DNA from: Anaerosoma tenue
Lineage (GTDB): Bacteria; Actinomycetota; Coriobacteriia; Anaerosomatales; Anaerosomataceae
DNA length: 64,000 nt
Direction of reading: 5' to 3'
Assembly (NCBI RefSeq): GCF_023161965.1
Contig: NZ_JALNTY010000004.1
Span: 1-64,000 of the forward strand
Both the position numbers and the translations under genes were made by a program. This document shows, piece by piece, positions 50,568-59,693 of this stretch. The notes under the pieces are model-generated. The model worked only from the letters and a program-made list of their open reading frames with translations, was not told the origin of the DNA and searched no databases. The stretch's first letter is position 1, and every line of letters starts with the position of its first letter.

Positions 50568-52498
50568 GCGCCGCCGCCGAGGCGGCTTCCGGGACATACG
50601 GCTGGATGGGGCGCGTGCTGCGGGTCGACCTCGCCACTCGCGAGGTGAACGACTATCCCTGGACCGCCGACAACCGGCGCACGTGGGTGGGTGGCAAGGT
50701 GATGGCGGCGCGCATCCTCGGCGACATGTTGCCTACCGGCACGGATCCCCTTGGCGCCGATAACGCGGTCGTGATCGCCACCGGTCCGCTCACCGGTACC
50801 GGAGCGCCCTCGAGCGCACGCTTCGATATCTCGGCCATCTCTCCGATGACCGGGCTGATCGCCTCATCCAACTCCGGGGGGCCGTTCGGGACATACCTCA
50901 AGCGGGCGGGCTATGACGCTCTCGTGCTCGCGGGAGCCTCGGTCGAGCCGGTGTGGCTCGAGGTGAACGAGGAGGGTGTGACGTTCCATGAGGCCGACGA
51001 CGTCTGGGGCGCGCGGACCTCGGAGGCGCAGGCCGCGATGGCCGAGGCTGTCGGCCGCCGGTGCGGCACGCTCGCCATCGGCCCGGCTGGCGAGAACCTC
51101 GTCCGGTACGCGTGCGTGATCTCGGGCGAGCGCGCCGCGGGGCGCGCCGGCATGGGTGCGGTGCTCGGCAGCAAGAACGTGAAGGGCATCGCCGCGTGGG
51201 GCGATCGCAAGGTTGCCGTGGCAAAGCCGGAGGCGTACCGCACGCTGCTCAAGACGTGGACGGCCTCGCTCAAGGACCACCCCATCGCCGGAGGGTCGCT
51301 CCCAGAGCTCGGTACCGCGGGCTTCCTCGCGCCGATGCAGGAGCTCGGGATCGTCGCCACCCGCAACTTCAGTGCGGGCCGCTATGAGCATGCCGATGCG
51401 ATCGACGGGCGTGCGCTCGCAGACACGCGCCTGGTCTCAAACGCCGGATGCCTGGCGTGTCCTATCCGCTGCGCGCGCGTGGTGGAGGTTGACGGCCGGG
51501 AGGTGAAGGGTCCGGAACTCGAGACGCTCGTGCTGCTCGGCGCCAACATCGAGAACCCCGACCTGGACCGCATCATCGAGTGGAACGTGCTCCTGGATGA
51601 GCTCGGCCTCGACACGATGTCCACGGGCGTGACGCTCTCGTACGCGATGGAAGCGGCCGAGAAGGGGCTGTGGGACAACGGCCTGCGCTTCGGTGAGACA
51701 GATGGGCTCGCCGGGCTTTTCGAGGACATCGCGTATCGGCGCGGGCTGGGTGACGAGCTTGCCGAGGGGTCGCGCGAGCTCTCGCACCGTTACGGGGGCA
51801 AAGGGTTCGCGATGAACGTGAAGGGACTCGAGCTCGCCGCCTACGAGCCGCGCGGCGCGGTGGGGCAGGGACTCGGCTACGCGGTGAGCAACCGCGGCGG
51901 ATGCCACCTGAACGCCGGCTATGCCGTGGCGCTCGAGGGGTTGGCGCTGCGCATGGACGGCCGATCGCCCCGCGGCAAGGCGGCGCTCACGGCGTTCTTC
52001 CAGGACCTGATGGAAGTCGTGTCGGCCACCGGGTGCTGTCTGTTCACCACGCTCGGTGTCCTGCCCGGCGCGCTCGTGGAGCACCCGGAGCGCGGCGTTG
52101 GCGCCTTCGTGGCGCGCGTGTTCTCGTACTCGGCAGGTGTGATGCGGCTGCTGCGCGTGCTGCCGCGCGGGCTGCTCGGCATCCCGATGCCGCTCGTTCC
52201 GCACATCCGCGCGCTCGAGCTCGTCACCGGTGAGCGCTATCGCTTTGGCGGCTTCTGGAGCGTGGGCGAGCGCGGCTACAACCTGGAGCGGGTCCTCGGC
52301 CTGCGGTTCGGGAACGGCGGAGCACTCGGCGACACCCTGCCGACGCGGCTGCTCGAGGAACCGCAGGATGCGGAGGACCCCGGCAGCGTCGTGCCGCTGG
52401 CACGCTTGAAGGCCGACTACTACGGACAGCGCGGGTGGACGGAGTCGGGCGAACCCACAGCGCGGCTGCTGGAGCGGCTCCGTGTGCCCATGCGATGA
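50564..52498 (+). CDS. aor: Tungsten-type aldehyde:ferredoxin oxidoreductase family protein (AOR 3)
   Basis: A 644-residue AOR-family enzyme. The N-terminal domain has GRVLRVDLATREV and the pterin motif GRAGMGAVLGSKNVKGIA. The cluster ligands are C296-x2-C299-x3-C303 (GCLACPIRC), with C491/C492 in ATGCCLF as the fourth. The GTG start overlaps the alcohol dehydrogenase stop. Together they could carry out alcohol to acid oxidation or, with reduced ferredoxin, acid to alcohol reduction. Inserted residues around 510-560 are longer than in classical AOR and include a hydrophobic stretch. Confidence 0.9.
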   Translation: MSAAAEAASGTYGWMGRVLRVDLATREVNDYPWTADNRRTWVGGKVMAARILGDMLPTGTDPLGADNAVVIATGPLTGTGAPSSARFDISAISPMTGLIASSNSGGPFGTYLKRAGYDALVLAGASVEPVWLEVNEEGVTFHEADDVWGARTSEAQAAMAEAVGRRCGTLAIGPAGENLVRYACVISGERAAGRAGMGAVLGSKNVKGIAAWGDRKVAVAKPEAYRTLLKTWTASLKDHPIAGGSLPELGTAGFLAPMQELGIVATRNFSAGRYEHADAIDGRALADTRLVSNAGCLACPIRCARVVEVDGREVKGPELETLVLLGANIENPDLDRIIEWNVLLDELGLDTMSTGVTLSYAMEAAEKGLWDNGLRFGETDGLAGLFEDIAYRRGLGDELAEGSRELSHRYGGKGFAMNVKGLELAAYEPRGAVGQGLGYAVSNRGGCHLNAGYAVALEGLALRMDGRSPRGKAALTAFFQDLMEVVSATGCCLFTTLGVLPGALVEHPERGVGAFVARVFSYSAGVMRLLRVLPRGLLGIPMPLVPHIRALELVTGERYRFGGFWSVGERGYNLERVLGLRFGNGGALGDTLPTRLLEEPQDAEDPGSVVPLARLKADYYGQRGWTESGEPTARLLERLRVPMR

Positions 52499-52537
52499 TC
52501 CAGGCCGCGAGCGCCTCTCTGGAGTATGCTGTCCGTC

Positions 52538-53395
52538 ATGACCGCAACCATCGCGCTCGCGCTCTCCACATCACTGCTGTTCGGTGTCGGCGACTTCCTG
52601 GGAGGGGTCGCCACTCGGCGCGACTCCGCGTTCGCCGTCACCGGCACGTCGCACGTCATCTCGATCGTGTTCATGGCGGCCGCGGTGCTTCTCCTGCCGG
52701 CGGCAACCCCGACCAGCACCGACATCATCGCGGGGGCGGTGTCAGGGCTCACCGGCGTGATCGGCGTCCTCTGCCTCTACGGTGCGCTTGCGGTGGGGCG
52801 GATGAGCATCGTCGCGCCCGTCTCGGCGGCGCTGTCCGCGTCGCTGCCGGCGGTGTACGATCTCGCCACCGGGACCTCGCTCTCGCCCGTCACCATCAGC
52901 GGCATCTCTCTCGCCCTCGTGGCGATCGTGGTCGTGAGCGTGGCCCCCGAAGACCGCCTTCACGAGCCCGGGTACGAGTACCGCCCTCGAAGGGCGCTCG
53001 TGCTCGCGATCCTTTCCGGGGTCGGCTTCGCCGGCGGATTCATAGCGCTTTCGTTCACTTCGATGGAGAGCGGGCTCACTCCCATCCTCGCGGCGCGCGT
53101 GGTGTCCATCGCCATCGCCGTGTTCCTGGCGTTCCGCGTGGGGAGAGGATTCCCGGTGGACAGGACCGCGTTGGCGCCTACCTTCGGGGCCGGGGTCGCC
53201 GACGTGCTCGCCAACGTGACCATGCTCACCGCGATCAGGCTCGGTCCCCTCGCTGTCGCTTCTGTGCTCGGCGCGCTCTTCCCCGTGGTCGTGGTGACGC
53301 TCGCCCGCATCTTCCTCAAGGAGCGGCTGCATCTGTGGCAGAAGCTCGGCGTGGGTCTCGCGATGATCGCGGTCGTCCTCTCGGCCATGCCCTGA
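52538..53395 (+). CDS. EamA/DMT-superfamily transporter
   Basis: A 285-residue membrane protein with ten predicted helices in two EamA repeats of about 140 residues. The first repeat ends ALVAIVVVSVAPEDR and the second begins RRALVLAILSGVGFAGGFIAL; 'ALAVGRMSIVAPVSAALSASLPAVYDL' and 'IRLGPLAVASVLGALFPVVVVTLARIFLKERL' are the matching halves. The substrate is unknown (metabolites or amino acids in the family). The start is ATG 52538; ATG 52526 is an alternative. Confidence 0.87.
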   Translation: MTATIALALSTSLLFGVGDFLGGVATRRDSAFAVTGTSHVISIVFMAAAVLLLPAATPTSTDIIAGAVSGLTGVIGVLCLYGALAVGRMSIVAPVSAALSASLPAVYDLATGTSLSPVTISGISLALVAIVVVSVAPEDRLHEPGYEYRPRRALVLAILSGVGFAGGFIALSFTSMESGLTPILAARVVSIAIAVFLAFRVGRGFPVDRTALAPTFGAGVADVLANVTMLTAIRLGPLAVASVLGALFPVVVVTLARIFLKERLHLWQKLGVGLAMIAVVLSAMP

Positions 53396-53516
53396 GGTTC
53401 CGGCACGCCGCTACACCTCCAGCTAGACGGAGTCACCGGGCTACGAGGCGCCGCCATCGGGTACGCTAGTGGGTGAGCGGCGATGAGAAGGTCGCCGGCG
53501 TCAGGAGGAGGTCATC

Positions 53517-53987
53517 GTGATCCAGCTCGACATACCCGGATACGGTGAACTCCGTCTGCAACACCTCGTCCTGGATGTGAACGGGACGATCGCGGCCGGT
53601 GGCGAGCTCGTCGAGGGCGTCGCCGAGGGAATCGCGGCCCTGGAGGGGACGCTGCGGACGGTTGCGGTGACTGCCGATACGCACGGAACCGCTCACGCTC
53701 TGGGTGAGCGCCTCGGTATCGACGTGCACGTGATCACCGGGTCGTGGGAGGCTGGGGACAAGCTCGAGCTCGTGCAGGATCTGGGCGCGGATGCGGTCGT
53801 TGCGATCGGCAACGGCTCCAACGACGCGCTCATGCTCCGCTCGGCGGCGGTGGGCGTCTGCGTCATCGGTCCCGAGGGCGCCTCTCGGGCCACCCTCGAG
53901 GCGGCGGACATCGTGGTCACCGACATACGCGACGCACTGGCGCTCCTGGCGGATCCGCGACGTATGCTCGCAACGCTGAGGACGTGA
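53517..53987 (+). CDS. HAD-family soluble P-type ATPase-like phosphatase
   Basis: A 156-residue HAD-superfamily protein resembling the soluble domain of P-type ATPases (COG4087-like). The nucleophile motif is LDVNGTI (Asp20), Thr in VAVTADTHGTA is motif II, Lys in GDKLELV is motif III, and GNGSNDALML is motif IV, so the catalytic residues look intact. It begins a gene cluster with the pseudouridine genes and could dephosphorylate a pathway intermediate; that is inference. The start is GTG 53517 with aggagg upstream. Confidence 0.83.
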   Translation: MIQLDIPGYGELRLQHLVLDVNGTIAAGGELVEGVAEGIAALEGTLRTVAVTADTHGTAHALGERLGIDVHVITGSWEAGDKLELVQDLGADAVVAIGNGSNDALMLRSAAVGVCVIGPEGASRATLEAADIVVTDIRDALALLADPRRMLATLRT

Positions 53988-53992
53988 GCTGG

Positions 53993-54907
53993 ATGCGTCG
54001 GAACCACCCCCTCATCACCGTGGTCGGCGGTGCCAACATCGACATCGTCGGCATCCCCGACGGGTCCTTCGTGTCCCGCGACTCGAACCCGGGCGCCGTG
54101 CGCACCAGCGCTGGCGGCGTGGGCCGCAATGTGGCGGAGACGCTCGCTCTGCTCGGCGCGGAGGTGCGATTCGTCACCGCCTTTGGCGACGACGAGGAGT
54201 CGGACCGGCTGATCGCCAGGTGTGAGGATGCGGGCATGGACTGCACATACAGCGTGCGTGCCGAGGGTGTCCCGGGGTCGCGCTATCTCGCAGTGATGGA
54301 CAGCGGGGGAGACCTGGCTGCCGCGGTCAACGACATGCGCGCGCTTGCCGCTCTCACGCCCGACCGGGTGGATGCGGCGGCGTTCGAGGAGGCCGACGCG
54401 GTGGTCCTCGACACGAACCTGCAGCCATCTACCATCGTCCGCGCGGCCCAACTCGCGGGTGGGGCGCCGCTGGTGCTCGACCCCGTCTCGACGGTGAAGG
54501 CGGCGGCTGCGCGCCCGGTGCTGGGGCGGCTCACCGCCATCAAGGCGAACCTGCGGGAGGCCGAGGCGCTCTCAGGCGCCGCAGGAGCAGAGGGCTCGGC
54601 GCTGGGTCTCGTGGAGGCCGGTGTATCGTGGGTGTTCGTCACGGGCGGTCATGACGGCGTGTGGTGCGCTTCGGCAGACGGCGCCTTCCACTTGCCGGCC
54701 ATCCCCGTGCAGGTACGCGACGCCACCGGCGCCGGGGACGCGTTCGCCGCTGGTGTGGCGTGGGGTGTGGCCACAGGCGCGCCGATCCTTGAGACGGCGC
54801 GTCGCGCGCTGGTCCTCTCGGCCATCGCACTCGAGAGCGCTTCCACTGTCAGCCCTGTGCTGACGCAGCAGACGGTCGATGAACGGATGGAGGGGTTGGG
54901 ACTTTGA
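53993..54907 (+). CDS. psuK: PfkB-family pseudouridine kinase (PsuK-like)
   Basis: A 304-residue PfkB-family sugar kinase. TVVGGANIDIVG and SAGGVGRNVAETLALLG form the substrate-binding region, and VRDATGAGDAFAAG near residue 245 has the catalytic Asp and anion hole. Phosphorylation of pseudouridine is inferred from the gene fused by overlap to psuG (TTGA). The start is ATG 53993; GTG 53984, which overlaps the HAD gene stop, is the alternative. Confidence 0.88.
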   Translation: MRRNHPLITVVGGANIDIVGIPDGSFVSRDSNPGAVRTSAGGVGRNVAETLALLGAEVRFVTAFGDDEESDRLIARCEDAGMDCTYSVRAEGVPGSRYLAVMDSGGDLAAAVNDMRALAALTPDRVDAAAFEEADAVVLDTNLQPSTIVRAAQLAGGAPLVLDPVSTVKAAAARPVLGRLTAIKANLREAEALSGAAGAEGSALGLVEAGVSWVFVTGGHDGVWCASADGAFHLPAIPVQVRDATGAGDAFAAGVAWGVATGAPILETARRALVLSAIALESASTVSPVLTQQTVDERMEGLGL

Positions 54908-55848
54908 GACCACATCTGAGGATCGCCGAGGAGGTAGCGGCCGCGCTGGACGCGGGACGCCCCGTGGTCGCTCTCGAATCGACCATCATCTCGCACGGTT
55001 TCCCGTACCCGGCCAACGTGGAGTCAGCTCGGGAGTGCGAACGGATCGCGCGTGAGGAGGGCGCGGTTCCCGCCACCATCGCGGTGATCAGGGGCCAGCT
55101 TGCCGTGGGTCTCAGCGACGCCGAGATCGAGCACCTGGGCTCGGAGCGGGACACACCCAAAGCCAGCCGGCGCGACCTGCCGATGCTGCTGGCGAGCGGT
55201 TCGAACGGGGCCACCACGGTGGCGGGCACGATGGCCATCGCGGCGATGGCCGGCATCAGCATCTTCGCTACCGGAGGCATCGGCGGCGTGCACAGGGGCG
55301 CCGAGCGCTCCTTCGACATCTCGGCCGACCTGGAAGAGCTCGAACGTACGAGCGTGGGCGTCGTGTCGGCAGGCGCCAAGTCGGTCCTCGACATCGGCCT
55401 CACCCTCGAGTGCCTGGAGACGCGGGGAGTCCCGGTGCTCGGCTATCGCACCGATGCCTTCCCGGCGTTCTACACGCGGGACAGCGGCTACGGCGTGGAC
55501 GCGCGCCTCGAGACGCCGGATGAGGTGGCGTCGGTGCTGCAGGCGAAGTGGGAGACAGGATTGACGGGCGGGGCGCTCATCGCCAACCCGATCCCCGAGG
55601 ACAGTGCGCTCGATGCGGACCTGATCGAACGCATCATCGAACAGGCGTTGGCCGAGGCCCGCGAGACGGGGGTGTGCGGCAAGGCGATCACGCCGTTCCT
55701 GCTCGAGCGGATACACCAGCTCACGGATGGCGCGAGCGAGACGGCGAACAAGGCGCTCGTGTGGTCGAACGTCCGGGTGGCGGCGAAGATCGCAACGGCC
55801 CTGTCCAAGCGTATGGGAACGACACACCTATCGGGGAGGCACCAGTGA
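54904..55848 (+). CDS. psuG: Pseudouridine-5'-phosphate glycosidase
   Basis: A 314-residue PsuG enzyme that splits pseudouridine 5'-phosphate into uracil and ribose 5-phosphate. VVALESTIISHGFPYPANV, GSNGATTVAGTM, FATGGIGGVHRG and SAGAKSVLDIGLTLE (with the Lys that forms the covalent adduct) are diagnostic. The start is TTG 54904, overlapping the psuK stop. With the kinase before it, the operon gives complete pseudouridine breakdown. Confidence 0.95.
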   Translation: MRPHLRIAEEVAAALDAGRPVVALESTIISHGFPYPANVESARECERIAREEGAVPATIAVIRGQLAVGLSDAEIEHLGSERDTPKASRRDLPMLLASGSNGATTVAGTMAIAAMAGISIFATGGIGGVHRGAERSFDISADLEELERTSVGVVSAGAKSVLDIGLTLECLETRGVPVLGYRTDAFPAFYTRDSGYGVDARLETPDEVASVLQAKWETGLTGGALIANPIPEDSALDADLIERIIEQALAEARETGVCGKAITPFLLERIHQLTDGASETANKALVWSNVRVAAKIATALSKRMGTTHLSGRHQ

Positions 55849-56567
55849 CCGAGACGCCCAACGGCCACAGCGCGTTCAACGAGTCGCTTCTGGAGATGGT
55901 GCAGGGCACGGAGGCGGACTTCCTTGCGAGCAAGCACGGACGGTACGGCAACGTGGAGGGCGCGGTGCGCATCTTCCTGGAGTTCCTGCGTGGATTCGAG
56001 TTCATGCAGATGGACCGGCCGTGCGTGACGGTGTTCGGTTCGGCACGTTTCCGCGAGGGTCACCCGTACTACGAGCAGGCGCGCGAGATGGGCCGGACGC
56101 TCGGTGAGGCCGGGTTCGGTGTCATGACCGGAGGTGGTCCGGGGATCATGGAGGCCGCGAACCGCGGCTGCAAGGAGGCTGGCGGGCTTTCGATCGGCGC
56201 CAACATCAGTCTCCCGCACGAGCAGAAGCCGAACCCGTACATCGACAAGTTCATGGAGTTCGAGCACTTCTTCGTGCGCAAGGTCATCATGGTCAAGTAC
56301 TCCTGCGCCTTCATCGTGTGCCCGGGTGGGTTCGGCACGCTCGACGAGATCTTCGAGACGCTGGTCTTGATGCAGACCAAGAAGATCGACGACTTCCCCG
56401 TGGTGGCCCTTGGCGCCGACTTCTGGGAGCCGATGATCTCGTTCTTCGAGCGTCGCATGGTGACCGAGGGGACGATATCGGCGTCGGACATCGACATGCT
56501 GCGCATCACCGATTCGATCGATGAGGCGATGGTGCACGTGAAGAGCAGCCCGTTCTGCGATTCATGA
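55845..56567 (+). CDS. LOG/TIGR00730 family Rossmann-fold protein
   Basis: A 240-residue member of the lysine decarboxylase-like/LOG family. The conserved motifs are MTGGGPGIMEAANRG and CPGGFGTLDEIFE (PGGxGTxxE). Family members hydrolyse nucleoside 5'-monophosphates to free base and ribose 5-phosphate, or act as cytokinin-activating enzymes in other organisms. The GTG start overlaps the psuG stop, which suits a nucleotide salvage role next to pseudouridine breakdown. Confidence 0.9.
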   Translation: MTETPNGHSAFNESLLEMVQGTEADFLASKHGRYGNVEGAVRIFLEFLRGFEFMQMDRPCVTVFGSARFREGHPYYEQAREMGRTLGEAGFGVMTGGGPGIMEAANRGCKEAGGLSIGANISLPHEQKPNPYIDKFMEFEHFFVRKVIMVKYSCAFIVCPGGFGTLDEIFETLVLMQTKKIDDFPVVALGADFWEPMISFFERRMVTEGTISASDIDMLRITDSIDEAMVHVKSSPFCDS

Positions 56568-56576
56568 TGATTGAGA

Positions 56577-56605
56577 CGCTCCGCCGGCGAGCCCGTCCCG
56601 GAGCG
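56577..56605. terminator. Bidirectional terminator candidate
   Basis: CGCTCCG (56577-56583) pairs with CGGAGCG (56599-56605) with a 15-base loop in the gap between the convergent LOG and thioredoxin reductase genes. Confidence 0.4.
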
Positions 56606-56633
56606 GCCCGTCGTCGGTCGCTGTGAGCGCCTG

Positions 56634-57569
56634 CTATCGCCGCTTGAGGTCCCGCGACACCGCCATCGCCGCCCGGGCGCCTTCGCCGGCGGCGATGATG
56701 ATCTGCTTGCCGGGCGTGTCTGTCACGTCACCGGCGGCGTAGATCATCGGCGCGCTGGTGGCGCCGCGGTTGTCGATCACGATCTCGCCCTTGTCGTTCA
56801 TATCCACTAGTCCCGCGGTGTACTCCGACACGGCGATCGACCCGCTCTCGATGAAGACTCCCGACACCGCGAGATCCTCCTCGATGCCTTCCTTGGGGTT
56901 CTTCAGCTTCACGCCGGTGACCCGCTCGTCACCCACGATCTCGGTCACCTTGAAGCCGACCTTCAGCGTGATATCGGCCTGTGACTCGACGTGTTCGAGC
57001 ATCGTGTCCGGGATCTTCAGGTCACGAAGCGTGATGAGCGATACCCGCGCGCCGAGGCTGGCGAGCTCAAGGGCGGCGTCGGCCGCCGACTCGCCGGGAC
57101 CCACTACCGCCACGTCCGCGTCCTTGAAGAACGCCGCGTCGCACGTTGCGCAGTACGACACGCCCCTGCCCACGAACTCCTGCTCCCCGGGTACGGCCAG
57201 CCGGTTGGGTGCCTTGCCGGTGGCGATGATGATGGCGCGGGTCGCGAGCGTGGAGCCCTCTCGCGTGAAGACCTCGTAGCCGTCATCGGCGGGGACGATC
57301 GCGTTCACGAGTTGGCCCTCGAGGCACTCGACGTCGAACTGCGACACGTGCTCCCGGAAGTCCTTCACCAGCTCCTTGCCGGTGACCAGGCGCCAGCCGA
57401 GGTAGTTCTCGATCTCGCCCGCCCACAGGGCCTGTCCGCCCACTTCGCCGCCCACGATGGCGGTCTTGAGTCCCTGGCGTGACGTGTACATGCCTGCCGT
57501 GAGTCCCGCAGGTCCGGCTCCGATGATGACGACGTCGTAGCGGTCGCTGGTGCTGTCGTTCGCGGTCAT
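56634..57569 (-). CDS. trxB: Thioredoxin reductase-like flavoprotein
   Basis: A 311-residue NAD(P)H/FAD disulfide reductase. FAD-binding GAGPAGLTAG at residues 17-26, redox-active Cys pair C140/C143 (YCATCDAAFF), NAD(P)H motif VVGPGESAADAALEL (a variant of GxGxxA) and C-terminal FAD site MIYAAGDVTDTPGKQIIIAAGEGA. The start is ATG 57569; the frame is open to 57608. It could reduce thioredoxin or a glutaredoxin-like partner that serves the selenocysteine peroxiredoxin at 35442, but no such link is shown by position. Confidence 0.92.
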   Translation of the reverse strand: MTANDSTSDRYDVVIIGAGPAGLTAGMYTSRQGLKTAIVGGEVGGQALWAGEIENYLGWRLVTGKELVKDFREHVSQFDVECLEGQLVNAIVPADDGYEVFTREGSTLATRAIIIATGKAPNRLAVPGEQEFVGRGVSYCATCDAAFFKDADVAVVGPGESAADAALELASLGARVSLITLRDLKIPDTMLEHVESQADITLKVGFKVTEIVGDERVTGVKLKNPKEGIEEDLAVSGVFIESGSIAVSEYTAGLVDMNDKGEIVIDNRGATSAPMIYAAGDVTDTPGKQIIIAAGEGARAAMAVSRDLKRR

Positions 57570-57657
57570 CTGACATCCTCCCGCATCGGTACGGTGACAG
57601 AGGATCATGCTCCATCATCCTACCACCGATGAAGGAGGCTGCCGGGTCCGCAGGAGG

Positions 57658-58194
57658 TCAGTCGCGGGAGCTGCGCGCGGTATACCACAGCACGGCCAGG
57701 ATCGCCGCGGCCAAAGTGATGCCAAGGGCGACGACCCGCGTGTAGTCCACCAGGCGGGTCACCGGTGCTCCTTCGCGCACGATACGCAGACCGGTGGCGT
57801 GAATGTCCATGTCGCCGCCATGCTCAGGGCATGCGGCGTTGAAGACGCCGCTTACCTCCACGACATCGCCCTGATGACGGTAGTCGCCGAAGACGGTGAT
57901 GGCGGCAGCGTCCTCTGCGTCCGCCACAACGGCCATGCCGGAGTTGTATCCTTGCGGCTCGGCGCCTCCAGCGATCGAGCCATCGACGTAGGCGTCATCG
58001 TTCAGGTGCAGCCAGGCCTCCTCGCCGCGTACCATCGCTTCACCTACGGCCTCACCGGTGAACACGATGACCCGGCCGTCCCACTCCGCCGGATGCTCGA
58101 TGAGCTCGACACTCGAAAGCGCGGAGGCACCCGCCGTGGCGACGCACCCCATGAGCACGACCGCGGTCAGTAGTAGAAGGCCCCGGAGTCTCAT
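57658..58194 (-). CDS. Exported OB-fold-like protein of the trk operon
   Basis: A 178-residue exported protein. An N-terminal signal sequence (LLLLTAVVLMGC, lipobox-like) is followed by a small beta domain (about 30-140) similar in pattern to OB-fold tRNA_anti-like domains (WDGRVIVFTGEAVGE, GDYRHQGDVVEVSGVF), and a C-terminal transmembrane helix (154-172). Function is unknown. The ATG overlaps the trkH stop (4 bases), so it belongs to the potassium operon and might regulate or stabilise the Trk channel. Confidence 0.68.
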   Translation of the reverse strand: MRLRGLLLLTAVVLMGCVATAGASALSSVELIEHPAEWDGRVIVFTGEAVGEAMVRGEEAWLHLNDDAYVDGSIAGGAEPQGYNSGMAVVADAEDAAAITVFGDYRHQGDVVEVSGVFNAACPEHGGDMDIHATGLRIVREGAPVTRLVDYTRVVALGITLAAAILAVLWYTARSSRD

Positions 58195-59693
58195 CGTCCC
58201 CTCACCACCGACCAGATCCAGCCGAAGAGCGCGAACACGGCGACGAACTCCATGCGGCCGAGCCACATCGCGAACACGTAGACCGCCTTCAGGGCGGCTG
58301 GCATAGAAGGCGCTGTGAGGCCGCAGCTCAGTCCGGTGTTCGATGCGGCGGATACGCCGTCGAACGCAGCCTCCAGGAGGGGGTAACCGGCCACAACGCC
58401 GGCGAGCGTGGTCAGAGCGTGCATCGTAAGGAACGCCATGGTGATCATGAGGACGGCCCGCACGGTATCGTCGGCTAGCATGCGGTCCTTCACGTGGTGG
58501 TATCTGGATGTGATGACCGAGGACTCGGGCGCGAGCGCCCGCCGCACGTCTTGGAGGAACGACTTGCTGATGATCGCTACGCGGATGCCTTTGATGCCGC
58601 CAGCAGTGGAGCATGATGATGCGCCGATGATCATGGCTCCGATTACGCCGAGCATCGGCAGGGCTCCCCACTGCGTGATGAGTGAGCGCGCATAGATGGT
58701 GCCGAAGCCGGTCGTCGTGTGGCCGGACAGCACGAGGTAGAGCGTCTTGCGTACGAAGGGCAAGGCATCGGCGTAGATCCCGGTCCGTGCGAGTCCGACC
58801 GCAGCGACGAGGGAGAAGATGCCGAGCGTGACGGCGAAGCTGCGCAACTCCACGTTGCGTCGAAGTTCGGCGCGATGTCCGGTCCAGACCGCCCAGTGCA
58901 CGGCGAAGTTGAGTGAGCCAGCCACGAATATGATCACGCATAGGACCTCGAACGCGAGCGAATGGTAGTACATGGTGTTGAACGACTGTGGCGCGAACCC
59001 TCCGGTGCTGAAGGCCCCCATGAAGACCCAGAGTCCGTGGAGCAGCGCGCGTACGGGTCGCTGCCCCAGGGCGAGTGTGGCGCCGGTGAGAGCCGCGGTC
59101 CCGGCGACCAGCCAGCCCAGGCTGACCACCCAGATGGTGCGCGCCGTATGCACGACGTTCGGCAGCAGCCGGTCCTCCTTGCCTTCACCGCTGTAGAGGT
59201 GGTAGATGCCGCCGCCGACCCCCCTGAACAGTGCCGTCAGGGCGATGACGATGATGCCCTGACCCCCGGCGAACGTGAGCACGAAGCGCCACATGTTCAG
59301 CCCGTTCGGCACGTGATCGAGGTCCTGCAGCAGGAAGAGCCCGGTCGTGGTGAGGCCGCTCATGACGTCGAACAGCGCATCGAGGAAGCTGCCGAAGTGA
59401 CCGGACAGGTAAAAGGGGACCGCTCCGAGCACGGTCGCGAGGATCCATGAGGTTGAGACGATAACGAGGCCGTGCCGGCGTCTCAGTTCATGTCGCGTGA
59501 GGCAGAGGGCCTGCAAGCCGAAGCCCACCGCTAGACACATCGTGAGCCCGATGGCGAAATCGATGACGGTCGCCCACTCCGAGAAGAGGGCGGACGTCAC
59601 CAGAGGGATGATCATCAGCGCGCCAACGCCGGTGACGATCTTCCCTGTGTAGTACCCGACGACCCGGTGGTCTTCAAGCGTCGGTCGCAGCAT
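58191..59693 (-). CDS. trkH: TrkH family potassium uptake channel
   Basis: A 500-residue potassium channel subunit. Four selectivity-filter-like segments are visible in the M1-P-M2 repeats: SGLTTTGLF, GAFSTGGFAP, GHTTTGFGT and ASNTGLSCG. About ten transmembrane helices are predicted. It forms a complex with a TrkA-type regulator, encoded two genes upstream. The start overlaps the preceding small membrane protein stop (1 base). Confidence 0.93.
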   Translation of the reverse strand: MLRPTLEDHRVVGYYTGKIVTGVGALMIIPLVTSALFSEWATVIDFAIGLTMCLAVGFGLQALCLTRHELRRRHGLVIVSTSWILATVLGAVPFYLSGHFGSFLDALFDVMSGLTTTGLFLLQDLDHVPNGLNMWRFVLTFAGGQGIIVIALTALFRGVGGGIYHLYSGEGKEDRLLPNVVHTARTIWVVSLGWLVAGTAALTGATLALGQRPVRALLHGLWVFMGAFSTGGFAPQSFNTMYYHSLAFEVLCVIIFVAGSLNFAVHWAVWTGHRAELRRNVELRSFAVTLGIFSLVAAVGLARTGIYADALPFVRKTLYLVLSGHTTTGFGTIYARSLITQWGALPMLGVIGAMIIGASSCSTAGGIKGIRVAIISKSFLQDVRRALAPESSVITSRYHHVKDRMLADDTVRAVLMITMAFLTMHALTTLAGVVAGYPLLEAAFDGVSAASNTGLSCGLTAPSMPAALKAVYVFAMWLGRMEFVAVFALFGWIWSVVRGR

